A DNA stretch of 64,000 nt from Acetobacterium wieringae (GCF_001766835.1 NZ_LKEU01000027.1:1-64000); one strand, 5' to 3'. Positions 9,089 through 17,539 are shown, counted from the stretch's first letter. The notes: generated from the letters alone by a model not told the origin. A program made the numbers and translations.

Positions 9089-9127
9089 AAATTCTCCCTT
9101 AAGATTAAGGGAGAAAAAAATACCCTC

Positions 9128-9145
9128 ATACTCAACATTGAATAT
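9128..9145 (+). promoter_or_regulatory. Second PadR-type dyad, before the ABC transporter
   Basis: ATACTC-AACATT-GAATAT differs from the padR operator at 8518-8535 at only a few positions. It ends 24 bases before the ATP-binding gene, so it is well placed to control it. No clear -35/-10 pair of its own is seen, so read-through from the padR promoter is also possible. Confidence 0.7.
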
Positions 9146-9169
9146 ACAAATAGAAGTAAGGAGAAAACC

Positions 9170-9886
9170 ATGAATTTAATTGAAGCAAAGGGATTAACAA
9201 AAAAATTTCAGGATAAAGTGGTGATTAAAGGTTTGGATATGGTTATCGGCCAAGGGGAGATTGTAGCTCTGATTGGCCCCAATGGGGTTGGCAAATCGAC
9301 GACGATTGCCATGCTTTTGGGAATTCTGTCGCCGGATCAGGGATCGATTACCTATTGGCGAACCGATTATCAACAGCATCTGGCCGTTCAGCTTCAAACA
9401 ACGCCATTTTTTGAAGGCTATTCAGCCCGGGAGAATCTGGCTTTGTTCAGTGCTCTGTATCGAATCAGGCTTAGTGAGGCCGAGTTGCAGAACCGGTTGG
9501 AAGCCTGTCAACTCGGGGATACCGGAAATACTCCGGCGATCCGATTGTCACTGGGTCAGCAAAAACGACTGGCCCTGGCAGTGACGACTGTCCATCAGCC
9601 CACGTTGATCGTTCTTGATGAACCCACCGCCGGACTTGATCCCCGGGCTAGTCATGAAATTCGGGAGCTGATTCGCCAGATGGTCAACAATAATCAGACG
9701 GTTTTGTTTTCCTCTCACGATATGGAAGAAGTGGAAACCCTGGCTGATCGCATTATTTTTATGAACAATGGTCAAATCATTGCCGAAGGAGCCCCGAAAC
9801 AACTGATTACCGAAAACGGCGTTGCCAATCTTGATGAACTGTATTTGAAATTAACCCAAACACCGGCTGTTCAGCCGATCAATTAG
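9170..9886 (+). CDS. ABC transporter ATP-binding protein (drug/antibiotic exporter type)
   Basis: 238-residue nucleotide-binding subunit. Visible motifs are Walker A GPNGVGKST (near residues 37-45), signature LSLGQQKR (near 125), Walker B LIVLDEPTAGLD (near 145) and the switch SSHDMEEVE (near 180). It resembles CcmA/NatA-type subunits of ABC-2 exporters. GTAAGGAG precedes ATG 9170. It pairs with the permease starting 18 bases downstream, and the upstream PadR with its two operator dyads suggests substrate-induced expression. Confidence 0.92.
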   Translation: MNLIEAKGLTKKFQDKVVIKGLDMVIGQGEIVALIGPNGVGKSTTIAMLLGILSPDQGSITYWRTDYQQHLAVQLQTTPFFEGYSARENLALFSALYRIRLSEAELQNRLEACQLGDTGNTPAIRLSLGQQKRLALAVTTVHQPTLIVLDEPTAGLDPRASHEIRELIRQMVNNNQTVLFSSHDMEEVETLADRIIFMNNGQIIAEGAPKQLITENGVANLDELYLKLTQTPAVQPIN

Positions 9887-9904
9887 AAAGAGAAGGTGTT
9901 TAAT

Positions 9905-10624
9905 ATGAATACTATTTTTATGCTGTCCCTCAAATCGGCCCTGCGGGAACCGTTTTTACTGTTCTGGTCGATTGCGGTGCCGATTGCCGGGACCCTCATT
10001 TTAGGCTATCTGGTTCATCAACCCGACTATGCGATCCGCATCACAACGGCGATGATGGCCATGGGGATTTTGTTTTATGGTTTGACGACCACTGTATTTT
10101 CACTGCTGGCACAGCGTCGTCGGGGCGTCTTTCAGCTGCTCAAAGTTACCCCGTTGCCCTTATCTGCTTTTGTTGTCAGTACCTCCGGGGCGGGTACGCT
10201 GGTTTCATTGATTTGCGGCCTGTTGGTTCTGACGGTTGGCAGTTTGGCTTTTCAGATTGGCCTTTCCCCAGAAGCGCTACTGATGACCGGGCTGGTCTGT
10301 CTGGTGGCAGGGATGGGCTATGTTTTGCTCAGCTTTTTTGTCTCCCGTCTTTGCCGAACCGAAGCGCAAACCAGCATTACCGCAAATCTTATTTCGATGA
10401 GTCTGCTGTTGCTCAGTGACGCTTTTTATTCCCTTGATGCGGCCCCGGCCATTGTTATTCAGCTTAGCCGATTCAATCCCTTCCAATGGTTTCTAAACGG
10501 TCTGCGGGGTGCTCTCCTTCGGGATTATCTGCAATGGCGCTTCAGTTTGTTCGTGCTGGCTGGTTTTCTTGGGTTGGCGTTATTACTGGCGATCTGGTCA
10601 TTGAAAGCCAATGATCAGCGTTGA
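9905..10624 (+). CDS. ABC-2 type transporter permease
   Basis: 239-residue membrane subunit with about six hydrophobic segments, starting MNTIFMLSLKSALREPFLLFWSIAVP, the typical ABC-2 permease opening. It forms the exporter with the ATPase ending at 9886. I chose ATG 9905 because AGAAGG (9891-9896) lies eight bases before it, whereas the GTG at 9896 overlaps that site. Substrate unknown; the PadR link hints at a drug-like compound. Confidence 0.88.
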   Translation: MNTIFMLSLKSALREPFLLFWSIAVPIAGTLILGYLVHQPDYAIRITTAMMAMGILFYGLTTTVFSLLAQRRRGVFQLLKVTPLPLSAFVVSTSGAGTLVSLICGLLVLTVGSLAFQIGLSPEALLMTGLVCLVAGMGYVLLSFFVSRLCRTEAQTSITANLISMSLLLLSDAFYSLDAAPAIVIQLSRFNPFQWFLNGLRGALLRDYLQWRFSLFVLAGFLGLALLLAIWSLKANDQR

Positions 10625-10680
10625 CAAAATCGCAACGCAATAACATGCGTAACCGTCAGGATTGATTTTCTGGTAATTTT

Positions 10681-11730
10681 TTAGTACGCAGTGGCACCTT
10701 CAAAGTCTTGGATCAGTGTGGCGGTCAGACCATCGACGATGTCCTTCTTTTGGGTGATAATGCCCACATTTCGATCCGCATTGGTACTGGTCGTGGTAAA
10801 ATTGGTGCTGCCAATATAGACCGTTTCATTATTCACCGAAATGGCCTTGGATTGAATGTAGATGGGCGCATTTTGTGGAAAGAGATGGACATTGACACCA
10901 CCAGCCTTCAGGGTATTGAAGCCGTCGGTAAACTCACCGGTATTGGTCATGGTAAAATTAACCGTTACGCCCCGCTTGACCGCATCGATGAGGGCGTTCT
11001 CCAGAACCGTGCTATCAAGTTGCTCGGTTTCAACATAGAGGGTGGTGCCGGGTCGGGCAGAGTCAATCAGCTCGGTAAAGTGTTTCTCGGCGCCGGGGGA
11101 CCAGACCAGTTCAGAGCCTTCCGGAACATCGCCAGCCACAGGAGCGACAGTGTTATTGGTATAATCCGCCTCAAAGGTGGTGGAAACCCCTGCCACGGTG
11201 GCCGGATTGTCAGTGATCACCACGTAGTCGCGGAGAATCGGATAATATTGGGCGACCAGATTGCAGTTCATGATAGCCACTTTCTGATTGTCCACCACGA
11301 TGCTTTTTTGATGCCATAAAACACCGTCCCAGGAATAGACAACGTGAACCCCGTTAGCCGATAAATTATCATAGGCTGGCTGATTCATTCCCACCGTGCC
11401 ACCATCCGATGCATTGGAATTCAGCAGGACCCGGACATTGACTCCCCGTTGCGCCGCTGCAATCAAAGCCGCTTCAGCATTGGAATCGATCAATGCATAC
11501 ATGGTCATATCAATGCTCTTATTGGCGGAATCGATGAAATCATAAATCTTCTGATAGCCATCATCCGGCAGGGTAATGAGGGTGTAAGTTGGCGTGGCAG
11601 GGGGTTCGGACTTGCTCTCTGTTTTTGGGTTGCTGCATCCCAGTAGCAATCCTCCCATGAGAATCCCGGTTACGAACAATGTTGATAGTTTCAGGAAAAA
11701 CGTTTTTTTGGAACATAGTCTATTAGCCAT
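10681..11730 (-). CDS. Phospholipase D-like domain lipoprotein
   Basis: 349 residues, predicted lipoprotein: a hydrophobic signal ending LLLGC, then a Ser/Pro/Glu-rich linker. Two PLD-type half-domains follow. The first has an intact HxK motif (LWHQKSIVVDNQKVAIMN). In the second the expected His is Gln (IYIQSKAISVNNETVYIGS), so only one canonical HKD is present and activity is doubtful or altered. The DRNVGI and EADYTNN elements fit PLDc_2 proteins such as Nuc-like endonucleases. ATG 11730 is chosen over 11739 for spacing from AAGGAG. It is convergent with the ABC permease. A truncated copy of the 3' end lies at 741-902. Confidence 0.83.
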   Translation of the reverse strand: MANRLCSKKTFFLKLSTLFVTGILMGGLLLGCSNPKTESKSEPPATPTYTLITLPDDGYQKIYDFIDSANKSIDMTMYALIDSNAEAALIAAAQRGVNVRVLLNSNASDGGTVGMNQPAYDNLSANGVHVVYSWDGVLWHQKSIVVDNQKVAIMNCNLVAQYYPILRDYVVITDNPATVAGVSTTFEADYTNNTVAPVAGDVPEGSELVWSPGAEKHFTELIDSARPGTTLYVETEQLDSTVLENALIDAVKRGVTVNFTMTNTGEFTDGFNTLKAGGVNVHLFPQNAPIYIQSKAISVNNETVYIGSTNFTTTSTNADRNVGIITQKKDIVDGLTATLIQDFEGATAY

Positions 11731-11803
11731 TGTGATCATATCTCCTTATCATAATGAATCGTTTTCATTATATAACGAATCTGCGTTTAAACTCAAGCGT
11801 CAA

Positions 11804-11832
11804 TTGTGATTCCCCTGGTTAAGTGGTATACT
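11804..11832 (+). promoter_or_regulatory. Promoter for the prolyl-tRNA editing-type gene
   Basis: TTGTGA (11804-11809), 17-base spacer, TATACT (11827-11832). It lies about 90 bases before ATG 11920, leaving room for a short leader. Confidence 0.5.
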
Positions 11833-11854
11833 GACTAAAAAAGAGGAGCGGTCA

Positions 11855-11920
11855 CTGAAAAAAGATGGTGAGCTGGAGGTGCTTACCATCAGTCTTGAAA
11901 ATAGAGGAGGTGATCTATAA
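11855..11920 (+). CDS. Possible 21-codon leader peptide (CTG start)
   Basis: AGAGGAG (11842-11848) stands six bases before CTG 11855. The frame then runs 21 codons (KKDGELEVLTISLENRGGDL) to TAA, which overlaps the next ATG as TAATG. The placement suits translational coupling. CTG starts are rare, so this may instead be chance or the tail of a deleted gene. Confidence 0.2.
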   Translation: MKKDGELEVLTISLENRGGDL

Positions 11921-12411
11921 TGTCTGTTAATAAGCAAGATGTACTGAAATTATTGGATGATTCCGGAATTTTTTATGAATCCGTTGAGCATGAGGCGGTA
12001 TTTACAATCGAAGAAATGAAGAAAATAAATTTGCCTCATGCTGATTGTATTGCGAAGAATTTGTTTGTCCGGGATGATAAGAAGAAGCACTTTTATTTGA
12101 TTTCTGTTTGTGAAGAAAAGCTGGTTAACCTTAAAAATCTACAACAGACTATTGGTTCACGGCGGCTTAGCTTTGCCTCCGAAAAAGATTTAAATGAAAT
12201 TCTGGGATTACAGAAAGGTTCGGTAACACCCTTTGGGGTTTTAAATGACCGGGACAAAAAAGTTAAAGTATTTATTGATGAACGTTTTTGCGATCGTTTA
12301 ATCGGGATTCATCCAAATGAAAACACAATGACGCTGTGGCTGAAAACAGAGAATCTGATCGAGCTGATCAGGGCTCACAGCAGTTCGGTTGAGGTGGTTA
12401 ACCTCGGATAA
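11920..12411 (+). CDS. YbaK/EbsC-type prolyl-tRNA deacylase (ProX/PrdX-like)
   Basis: 163-residue stand-alone editing domain of the YbaK/ProRS-INS superfamily. Members hydrolyse mischarged aminoacyl-tRNAs such as Ala-tRNA(Pro) or Cys-tRNA(Pro). Support comes from the N-terminal VEHEAVFTIEEM, the conserved AKNLFVRDDKKKHFYLISV (with the catalytic-site Lys in AKNLF), and GLQKGSVTPFGVLND. This pattern is closest to the PrdX/ProXp-ala branch. AGAGGAGGTGAT gives a strong ribosome binding site before ATG 11920. No other translation gene is nearby. Confidence 0.88.
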   Translation: MSVNKQDVLKLLDDSGIFYESVEHEAVFTIEEMKKINLPHADCIAKNLFVRDDKKKHFYLISVCEEKLVNLKNLQQTIGSRRLSFASEKDLNEILGLQKGSVTPFGVLNDRDKKVKVFIDERFCDRLIGIHPNENTMTLWLKTENLIELIRAHSSSVEVVNLG

Positions 12412-12543
12412 ACAAAACGTCCCCAGGTTTCAGGCGTCATATAAATTAGGCGCTACTGCAATACAGTAGGCTTGTTGCAGAAACTTTGATGACAATTTGG
12501 CTTAATCAAACAGTCGGGTAAAAGATGGAGGAGGGGCTGGTCA

Positions 12544-13245
12544 ATGATGATTTTAGTAGCTGACGATGAGAATGATATTCGCAACTTATTAAAAATTAGC
12601 CTTGAAGAAAATGGATACACGGTTGTTACGGCAGAAAATGGGAAGCAGGCCATGGAGATGATTGAGAATCGACCAATCGATCTGGCCATATTGGATGTGA
12701 TGATGCCAATTTTGGATGGTTTTAACCTGCTGCGAAAAATACGTGAAACAAGCACCATTCCGGTGATCTTTCTGACGGCCAGAACGGATGAAATGGATAA
12801 GATTTTGGGACTGGGACTGGGAGCGGATGATTATCTGGCTAAACCCTTTTCGATTGCTGAGCTGCTTGCCCGGGTCAGTGCCCAACTACGCCGAAGCAAT
12901 GAGTATCGTGAGCCCTCGGCACCTACAGTAGCATTACTTACTTACGAGGAATTAACGATCGACACGGAAAGCTGTTGCGTGCATAAAGCTGGAAATCCCA
13001 TTGAACTAGGCGCAAAGGAGTACAAATTACTGCGCTATTTTATGGAAAATCCGGAGCGGGTTTTTACAAAGCAACAGCTTTACGATGCGATCTGGGATGA
13101 AGCCTTTTACTACAATGATAATACCGTGATGGTTCATATCAGTCGACTGCGTAATAAAATTGAGGATGATCCGCAAAAACCGGAATATCTGAAAACCATT
13201 CGGGGCATTGGTTATAAACTTCACTATATACGGCCAAAACGATGA
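12544..13245 (+). CDS. OmpR-family response regulator
   Basis: 233 residues. The receiver domain (1-117) has acidic residues DDE at 7-9, phospho-acceptor Asp51 in AILDVMMP, and the Lys of YLAKPF. The C-terminal winged-helix DNA-binding domain ends TIRGIGYKLHY. It resembles VanR-type regulators. GGAGGAGG lies upstream of ATG 12544. The stop overlaps the histidine kinase start (ATGA), so the two are translationally coupled. A likely target is the alpha/beta hydrolase at 14765, though a terminator lies between. Confidence 0.93.
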   Translation: MMILVADDENDIRNLLKISLEENGYTVVTAENGKQAMEMIENRPIDLAILDVMMPILDGFNLLRKIRETSTIPVIFLTARTDEMDKILGLGLGADDYLAKPFSIAELLARVSAQLRRSNEYREPSAPTVALLTYEELTIDTESCCVHKAGNPIELGAKEYKLLRYFMENPERVFTKQQLYDAIWDEAFYYNDNTVMVHISRLRNKIEDDPQKPEYLKTIRGIGYKLHYIRPKR

Positions 13246-14642
13246 TAAAAAAGATCTCAAATCAGTTTCTTTCCAGTTATCTGTTTGTATTTCTGCTGAC
13301 AACAATGGTTACAACTCTGGCAGTGGTACTTTTGTCTTTCGCAAGCGGATTGATCGAGGGGCGGCTTGTCAAGGAGCGATATCCGGCAAGGGCCATCATT
13401 AAGGAGGATTATACCCAGATCGACGCATCGGCAGTGGTTAAGAATGGCGGTGGGGTGCAGGTTGTCAATAAGGACTACCAGGTGGTTTATTCAGAGGGGC
13501 TTGATACCATTGGCAAAAGTCAGCTAAGTGCTGAGGAGTTCACGGCATTTCTGATGGAAAGTTCTGACCAACCCTATCACTACGATATTGTTTATCAGCC
13601 CCAGGGGGAGTATTGGCTGATTGTGACATTTCCGACTTCCATTCGCCTGAGTTTTTCTGTGGTGCATAATCCGGCGGCGGTTCCCGATGATATGGCAATG
13701 GCAAGTAAAGTGATTGCCGCCATCAGTCTGATTTATCTGACCATCTTAGCCTTATTGGCGTCCGGGTACTCACGTTTCATGGCAGCGCAAATCACCGAAC
13801 CGCTTCATCAGCTCAGCGAAGGAACCCGGCTTTTACGGGCAGGGGATTATAGTGCCCGGGTCGATTTAAAATTAAAGAATGAATTTGCCAATCTGCAAGA
13901 GACCTTTAATGACATGGCCGCCAGGATCGAGCAAGAAATGACCTTGCGAAAAAAATCGGAAAATGACAGACGGCGTCTGATCCTTGATATTTCACATGAT
14001 CTGAAGAATCCGTTGGCCAGCATCCAGGGATATACCGAGCTTTGTATGAAGAAAAAGGATTTGTCGGAGCAAGAACGAAGGGAGTATCTGCAGGCCATTT
14101 ATCAAAATAGTCACAGAGCGAATCTTTTGCTTGCCGATCTGTTTGAGCTTTCGCAGATGGACAGCCCCCAGTTTTTGCTCAAACCGGTAGAAATTGAAGT
14201 TTGTGAGTATCTCCGTCAGATTTGCGGAGCACTGATCCCACCGCTTGAACAGGCGGGATTCCAATATGAATTTGATATCCCCGAAAAAAACATCCCGGTA
14301 AGACTGGATCCACCGCGTTTTAGCCGGATTTTTCAAAATCTTACCGATAACGCAGTGCGCTACAATAGGCCGGGAACCGTCATATCGGTGTCGCTGCGGG
14401 AAGAAAAGGCTGATGTCGTTATTTGTTTTGCCGATGATGGCTGCGGAATTCCTAATCATCTGGTTGAAGATATTTTTAAACCCTTTGTGAGGGTTGATGA
14501 CGCACGCAATTCTAAAACAGGTGGAAGTGGCCTGGGCCTTGCCATTGCAAAAAAAATTGCCCGGGCGCATCAAGGTGATTTGACGCTGGACATTAAGTAC
14601 AACAACGGCAGCGCATTTATGATTAGGATTCCGAAGATTTAA
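13242..14642 (+). CDS. Sensor histidine kinase (HAMP, HisKA, HATPase)
   Basis: 466 residues. An N-terminal membrane helix (about 12-35), an extracellular sensor region of about 120 residues, a second helix (about 155-180) and a HAMP linker are followed by the phosphorylated His in DISHDLKNPLAS. The ATPase domain shows N-box (NLTDNAVRYN), G1 (FADDGCGIP) and G2 (GGSGLGLAIAKKIARAH) motifs. It partners the overlapping response regulator. The signal is not readable from sequence. Confidence 0.93.
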   Translation: MIKKISNQFLSSYLFVFLLTTMVTTLAVVLLSFASGLIEGRLVKERYPARAIIKEDYTQIDASAVVKNGGGVQVVNKDYQVVYSEGLDTIGKSQLSAEEFTAFLMESSDQPYHYDIVYQPQGEYWLIVTFPTSIRLSFSVVHNPAAVPDDMAMASKVIAAISLIYLTILALLASGYSRFMAAQITEPLHQLSEGTRLLRAGDYSARVDLKLKNEFANLQETFNDMAARIEQEMTLRKKSENDRRRLILDISHDLKNPLASIQGYTELCMKKKDLSEQERREYLQAIYQNSHRANLLLADLFELSQMDSPQFLLKPVEIEVCEYLRQICGALIPPLEQAGFQYEFDIPEKNIPVRLDPPRFSRIFQNLTDNAVRYNRPGTVISVSLREEKADVVICFADDGCGIPNHLVEDIFKPFVRVDDARNSKTGGSGLGLAIAKKIARAHQGDLTLDIKYNNGSAFMIRIPKI

Positions 14643-14660
14643 GGTAAATTTATGATTCTA

Positions 14661-14722
14661 AACAGCTTTATGACAGAGCGACCTGATATGATAGCGTCGT
14701 CCTGAAAGTAAAGCTGTTTTTT
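14661..14722 (+). terminator. Rho-independent terminator after the kinase
   Basis: AACAGCTTTA (14661-14670) pairs with TAAAGCTGTT (14709-14718), followed by TTTTATTT. The long intervening part can form further pairing. Confidence 0.6.
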
Positions 14723-14764
14723 ATTTGTCAGGACAATCAAAAGAAGCGAAATCAGGAGAAAAAA

Positions 14765-15970
14765 ATGATACAAACAACAGGATTTTTGATATTGACGCTT
14801 TTGGCCGCCGCTGCTTTGGCAGCAATGCTGATTTTTGGACTACAGGTACTCGTTGCCTGCTGGCGAAAAAAGCCCCAGACAAAGCAAGTTGCCCACTTAA
14901 AAAGGGCTGCACAATGCCTTGCTGCTGTGTGTGTTGTTAATCTGGCGCTGGTTGTATTTACGCAATTGACCGCTTCGACACCACCAATCACGGATGAAAA
15001 TGGCAAGACCATAAAAAACAGTATCGCCGAGCTAAAAGAAGTGGAGTTAAATGGACGTCGACAGTGGATTAGTATCAGAGGCTGGGATAAAAACAAACCG
15101 GTTTTGCTGTTTTTGGCAGGTGGACCCGGCGGGACGCAGATGGCAGCGGTGCGGCATGAACTCTCAGAACTGGAAAAATACTTTGTTGTTGTCAATTGGG
15201 ATCAGCCCGGTTCCGGTAAATCTTATGGTGCTGAAAAGATAGATAAGATTACGGTTCAAACCTATATGGATGACGGCTATGCGCTGACTGAATACTTGAA
15301 AGAGCGGTTTGCACAGGAAAAAATTTATCTCATGGGCGAGTCATGGGGAAGCGCCCTGGGGATTTTTTTAATCAAAGCATTTCCCCAGTCATACCACGCA
15401 TTTATTGGGACCGGCCAGATGATCGATTTTTCTGAAACGGAACGGCTGGATTACCAGAAGGCCATGGAAATCGCCCATGAAAAGGGGGATGAAAAAGTGA
15501 TTGAGAAACTGAAGAAGAATGGCATGCCTCCTTATTATGGCGATAATATTACCTGGAAAAGTGCAGTCTATCTAAACTACCTGAGTGCTTATATGGCAAG
15601 TAATCCGGCCATTGATAATCCCGGATATAATACCCTTCGCGATATTGGTGCTTCTGAATATGGGCTTGTGGATAAAATAAATTATGTTCGCGGGATCATT
15701 AATACCTTTAATAACGTTTATCAGCAGCTTTATGAGATCGATCTAAGAACCGATTATAATAAACTGGAGGTGCCGGTTTATTTCTTTTTGGGCCGTCATG
15801 ATGTCAATGCGCCGACGGTGCTGGTTGAAGAATACCTACAGGTATTGCAAGCCCCTGAAAAGGACATTATCTGGTTTGAGCATTCTGGTCACAGTCCCTG
15901 GATCAACGAGCGAGACCGGTTTGTCGACAAGGTAATTACCACTTTTTTAGCAATTAATCCGAATGAGTAA
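14765..15970 (+). CDS. Membrane-anchored alpha/beta hydrolase (proline iminopeptidase-like)
   Basis: 401 residues. Two N-terminal hydrophobic segments (about 5-30 and 50-67) anchor the protein, and the hydrolase domain starts near residue 90. Motifs are the oxyanion LAGGPGG, NWDQPGSGKS, nucleophile elbow GESWGS, a late Asp in FLGRHDVNAPT and the catalytic His of HSGHSPW. This is the S33/proline iminopeptidase-like pattern; the substrate cannot be told. It follows the two-component system in the same direction but after a terminator. AGGAG precedes ATG 14765. Confidence 0.85.
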   Translation: MIQTTGFLILTLLAAAALAAMLIFGLQVLVACWRKKPQTKQVAHLKRAAQCLAAVCVVNLALVVFTQLTASTPPITDENGKTIKNSIAELKEVELNGRRQWISIRGWDKNKPVLLFLAGGPGGTQMAAVRHELSELEKYFVVVNWDQPGSGKSYGAEKIDKITVQTYMDDGYALTEYLKERFAQEKIYLMGESWGSALGIFLIKAFPQSYHAFIGTGQMIDFSETERLDYQKAMEIAHEKGDEKVIEKLKKNGMPPYYGDNITWKSAVYLNYLSAYMASNPAIDNPGYNTLRDIGASEYGLVDKINYVRGIINTFNNVYQQLYEIDLRTDYNKLEVPVYFFLGRHDVNAPTVLVEEYLQVLQAPEKDIIWFEHSGHSPWINERDRFVDKVITTFLAINPNE

Positions 15971-16054
15971 GGAAAAAATAAAATCAGAGCTTTTTAAAGA
16001 TAACCGGTACCTGTTTATTTTATTTAGCTTAATTATATGATTGAACCAGCAGGA

Positions 16055-16083
16055 TTGATTTTTTGTTGATAAAGCAATAAAAT
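16055..16083 (+). promoter_or_regulatory. Promoter of the sigma factor gene
   Basis: TTGATT (16055-16060), exactly 17 bases, then TAAAAT (16078-16083). Transcription would begin near 16090, which rules out the ATG at 16091 as a useful start. Confidence 0.6.
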
Positions 16084-16108
16084 AGAGGTAATGGATGGGG
16101 TAAAGAAC

Positions 16109-16142
16109 AGGAGGTTTGTTTCTGATGGAAACAATAGGATGA
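16109..16142 (+). promoter_or_regulatory. Shine-Dalgarno plus five-codon mini-ORF overlapping the sigma start
   Basis: A strong AGGAGGT (16109-16115) lies nine bases before ATG 16125. That ATG opens a mini-ORF (Met-Glu-Thr-Ile-Gly) whose TGA at 16140 overlaps the ATG of the sigma gene at 16139. The sigma gene has no good ribosome binding site of its own, so re-initiation after the mini-ORF is a plausible translational control. A sequencing indel would be the alternative. Confidence 0.35.
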
Positions 16143-16927
16143 TGAGTAACAATTCTTATGACGCTAAATTGCAAATGGAACTGGAAAACCTGATTATACA
16201 GGATTATCATAAGCTATATTCCTGCGCATTCAGAATGATCGGCAATCATCAGGATACCGAGGATGTGCTGCAGAATTCGTTTTTACTGGCATATAAAAAT
16301 CTAAGCACGTTCAGAAGCGAGTCAAAACTATTCACCTGGTTATACCGGATTGTCATCAATGAGTGCTACAAGCATTTCAACTATATCAACAAGCTGCCAC
16401 TAGTTAAAATTACTGAGGATTTAGGGGTTACCGAACAAGAATTTTTTGACAGCATCGAATACACCGATAATTTTGACGATGATCTGGTTATTGATGAACT
16501 GCGAGAAAAATGTCTGCAGGCTTTTTTAAAATGCCTGCCCAAAAAACAGCGGGTCTGTTTTTTATTAAAAACCTGTACTGGTCTCAAAAACAGAGAAATT
16601 GCCGAAATCCTTAATATGTCAGTTGAAAACGTCAAGGTGACCCTGTTTAGAGGGAGAAAACAACTGCAGGAATTATTTGAAATGCGGTGCAGCCTGATTG
16701 ACCCCGAAAAACCATGTAAATGCCAGCTCTGGATAAAGTTCATGAAAGACCACAGCCTCCCGCTGCCGGCTGGCTATCAGCAGATAAAAACCGACGAACT
16801 GCGGAAAACCCATTTTAAGAATTTGTCATTACTGGAGAAAATCGACTACTTGTATACTGTTGATCAAAAATATGATCAAAAAGAAATTTCTGACAAAATA
16901 AAAAAAATTGCGGCAAATATTGTGTAA
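16139..16927 (+). CDS. RNA polymerase sigma-70 family (ECF-type) factor with C-terminal extension
   Basis: 262 residues. Region 2 (YHKLYSCAFRMIGNHQDTEDVLQNSFLLAY, then FTWLYRIVINECY) and region 4 (LPKKQRVCFLLKTCTGLKNREIAEILN, then VKVTLFRGRKQL) are clear. About 85 residues follow region 4, with a PCKCQLWIKFM motif and a basic tail; such extensions in ECF factors often bind ligands or replace an anti-sigma factor. No anti-sigma gene is next to it. The neighbouring downstream gene is a DUF3795 protein. ATG 16139 is set by the promoter and the overlapping mini-ORF. Confidence 0.85.
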   Translation: MMSNNSYDAKLQMELENLIIQDYHKLYSCAFRMIGNHQDTEDVLQNSFLLAYKNLSTFRSESKLFTWLYRIVINECYKHFNYINKLPLVKITEDLGVTEQEFFDSIEYTDNFDDDLVIDELREKCLQAFLKCLPKKQRVCFLLKTCTGLKNREIAEILNMSVENVKVTLFRGRKQLQELFEMRCSLIDPEKPCKCQLWIKFMKDHSLPLPAGYQQIKTDELRKTHFKNLSLLEKIDYLYTVDQKYDQKEISDKIKKIAANIV

Positions 16928-17004
16928 CCTTTTTTAAAAACCGGTATCTAAATTAATATAGAGCAAAAGAATTGCAAAAATAATTATTTGGAGGATATCG
17001 ATTT

Positions 17005-17436
17005 ATGAATGAAAAAATTGTTGCACCATGCGGGATTGATTGCTTTAATTGTGAAATGTACGCAGAGAATGTTACCCCTGAATTCCAGGAAAGACTGTCA
17101 GGGACAACGAAGATACCGGCCGAAAAAATAACCTGTGCTGGCTGTACGGATGGGAATATCTGTCTGCTTTTGAAGATGCAGGGGAAAAGCTGCAAAACTC
17201 TGGATTGTGTTAAACAAAAGGGTGTTGACTATTGCTTCAATTGTACCGATTTTCCCTGTCTTTATCTGATGCCGCTGGCCGATGGGGCGGGAAAATTTCC
17301 CCAGAATATCAAGCTATATAACCTCTGCCAGATAAAAAAAATTGGCCTCGACAATTGGGTTTTGCAGGCGGCAGAGATCAGACATACCTATTTTACCAAG
17401 AAAATTGCCATCGGTGAGGGCGGCAGCACGGAGTGA
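17005..17436 (+). CDS. DUF3795 cysteine-rich protein
   Basis: 143 residues with the family's opening (IVAPCGIDCFNCEMYAEN) and ordered cysteines: CAGCTDG, CLLLKMQGKSCKTLDC, CFNCTDFPC. These probably bind zinc or an Fe-S cluster; the family has no proven function. TTGGAGG precedes ATG 17005. A second, different DUF3795 gene lies at 34886. Confidence 0.85.
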   Translation: MNEKIVAPCGIDCFNCEMYAENVTPEFQERLSGTTKIPAEKITCAGCTDGNICLLLKMQGKSCKTLDCVKQKGVDYCFNCTDFPCLYLMPLADGAGKFPQNIKLYNLCQIKKIGLDNWVLQAAEIRHTYFTKKIAIGEGGSTE

Positions 17437-17489
17437 TTCGTTCTTAGCGGAGTGGTACTTTTGATAAACAGAATCGGGTAGGGCAATAA

Positions 17490-17533
17490 GGGCCGGATGC
17501 GATTGCAAACATCTTTGTGATCGCATCAGACCC
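17490..17533. terminator. Terminator between convergent genes
   Basis: GGATGCGAT pairs with ATCGCATC, extended by outer GGG/CCC, followed by TTTCTTTTATTTT on the plus strand. It lies between the DUF3795 gene and the end of the minus-strand operon. Confidence 0.65.
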
Positions 17534-17539
17534 TTTCTT

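Noticed and set aside
9092..9116. Stem-loop TTCTCCCTTAA/TTAAGGGAGAA considered as a terminator
   Set aside because: It is followed by A rather than T on the plus strand, so it is not a classical terminator there; the minus strand has no gene to end.
10708..11319. 203-codon plus-strand frame
   Set aside because: Entirely antisense to the PLD-like lipoprotein, which has clear domains and a signal peptide.
13992..14573. 193-codon minus-strand frame
   Set aside because: Antisense shadow of the histidine kinase catalytic domains.
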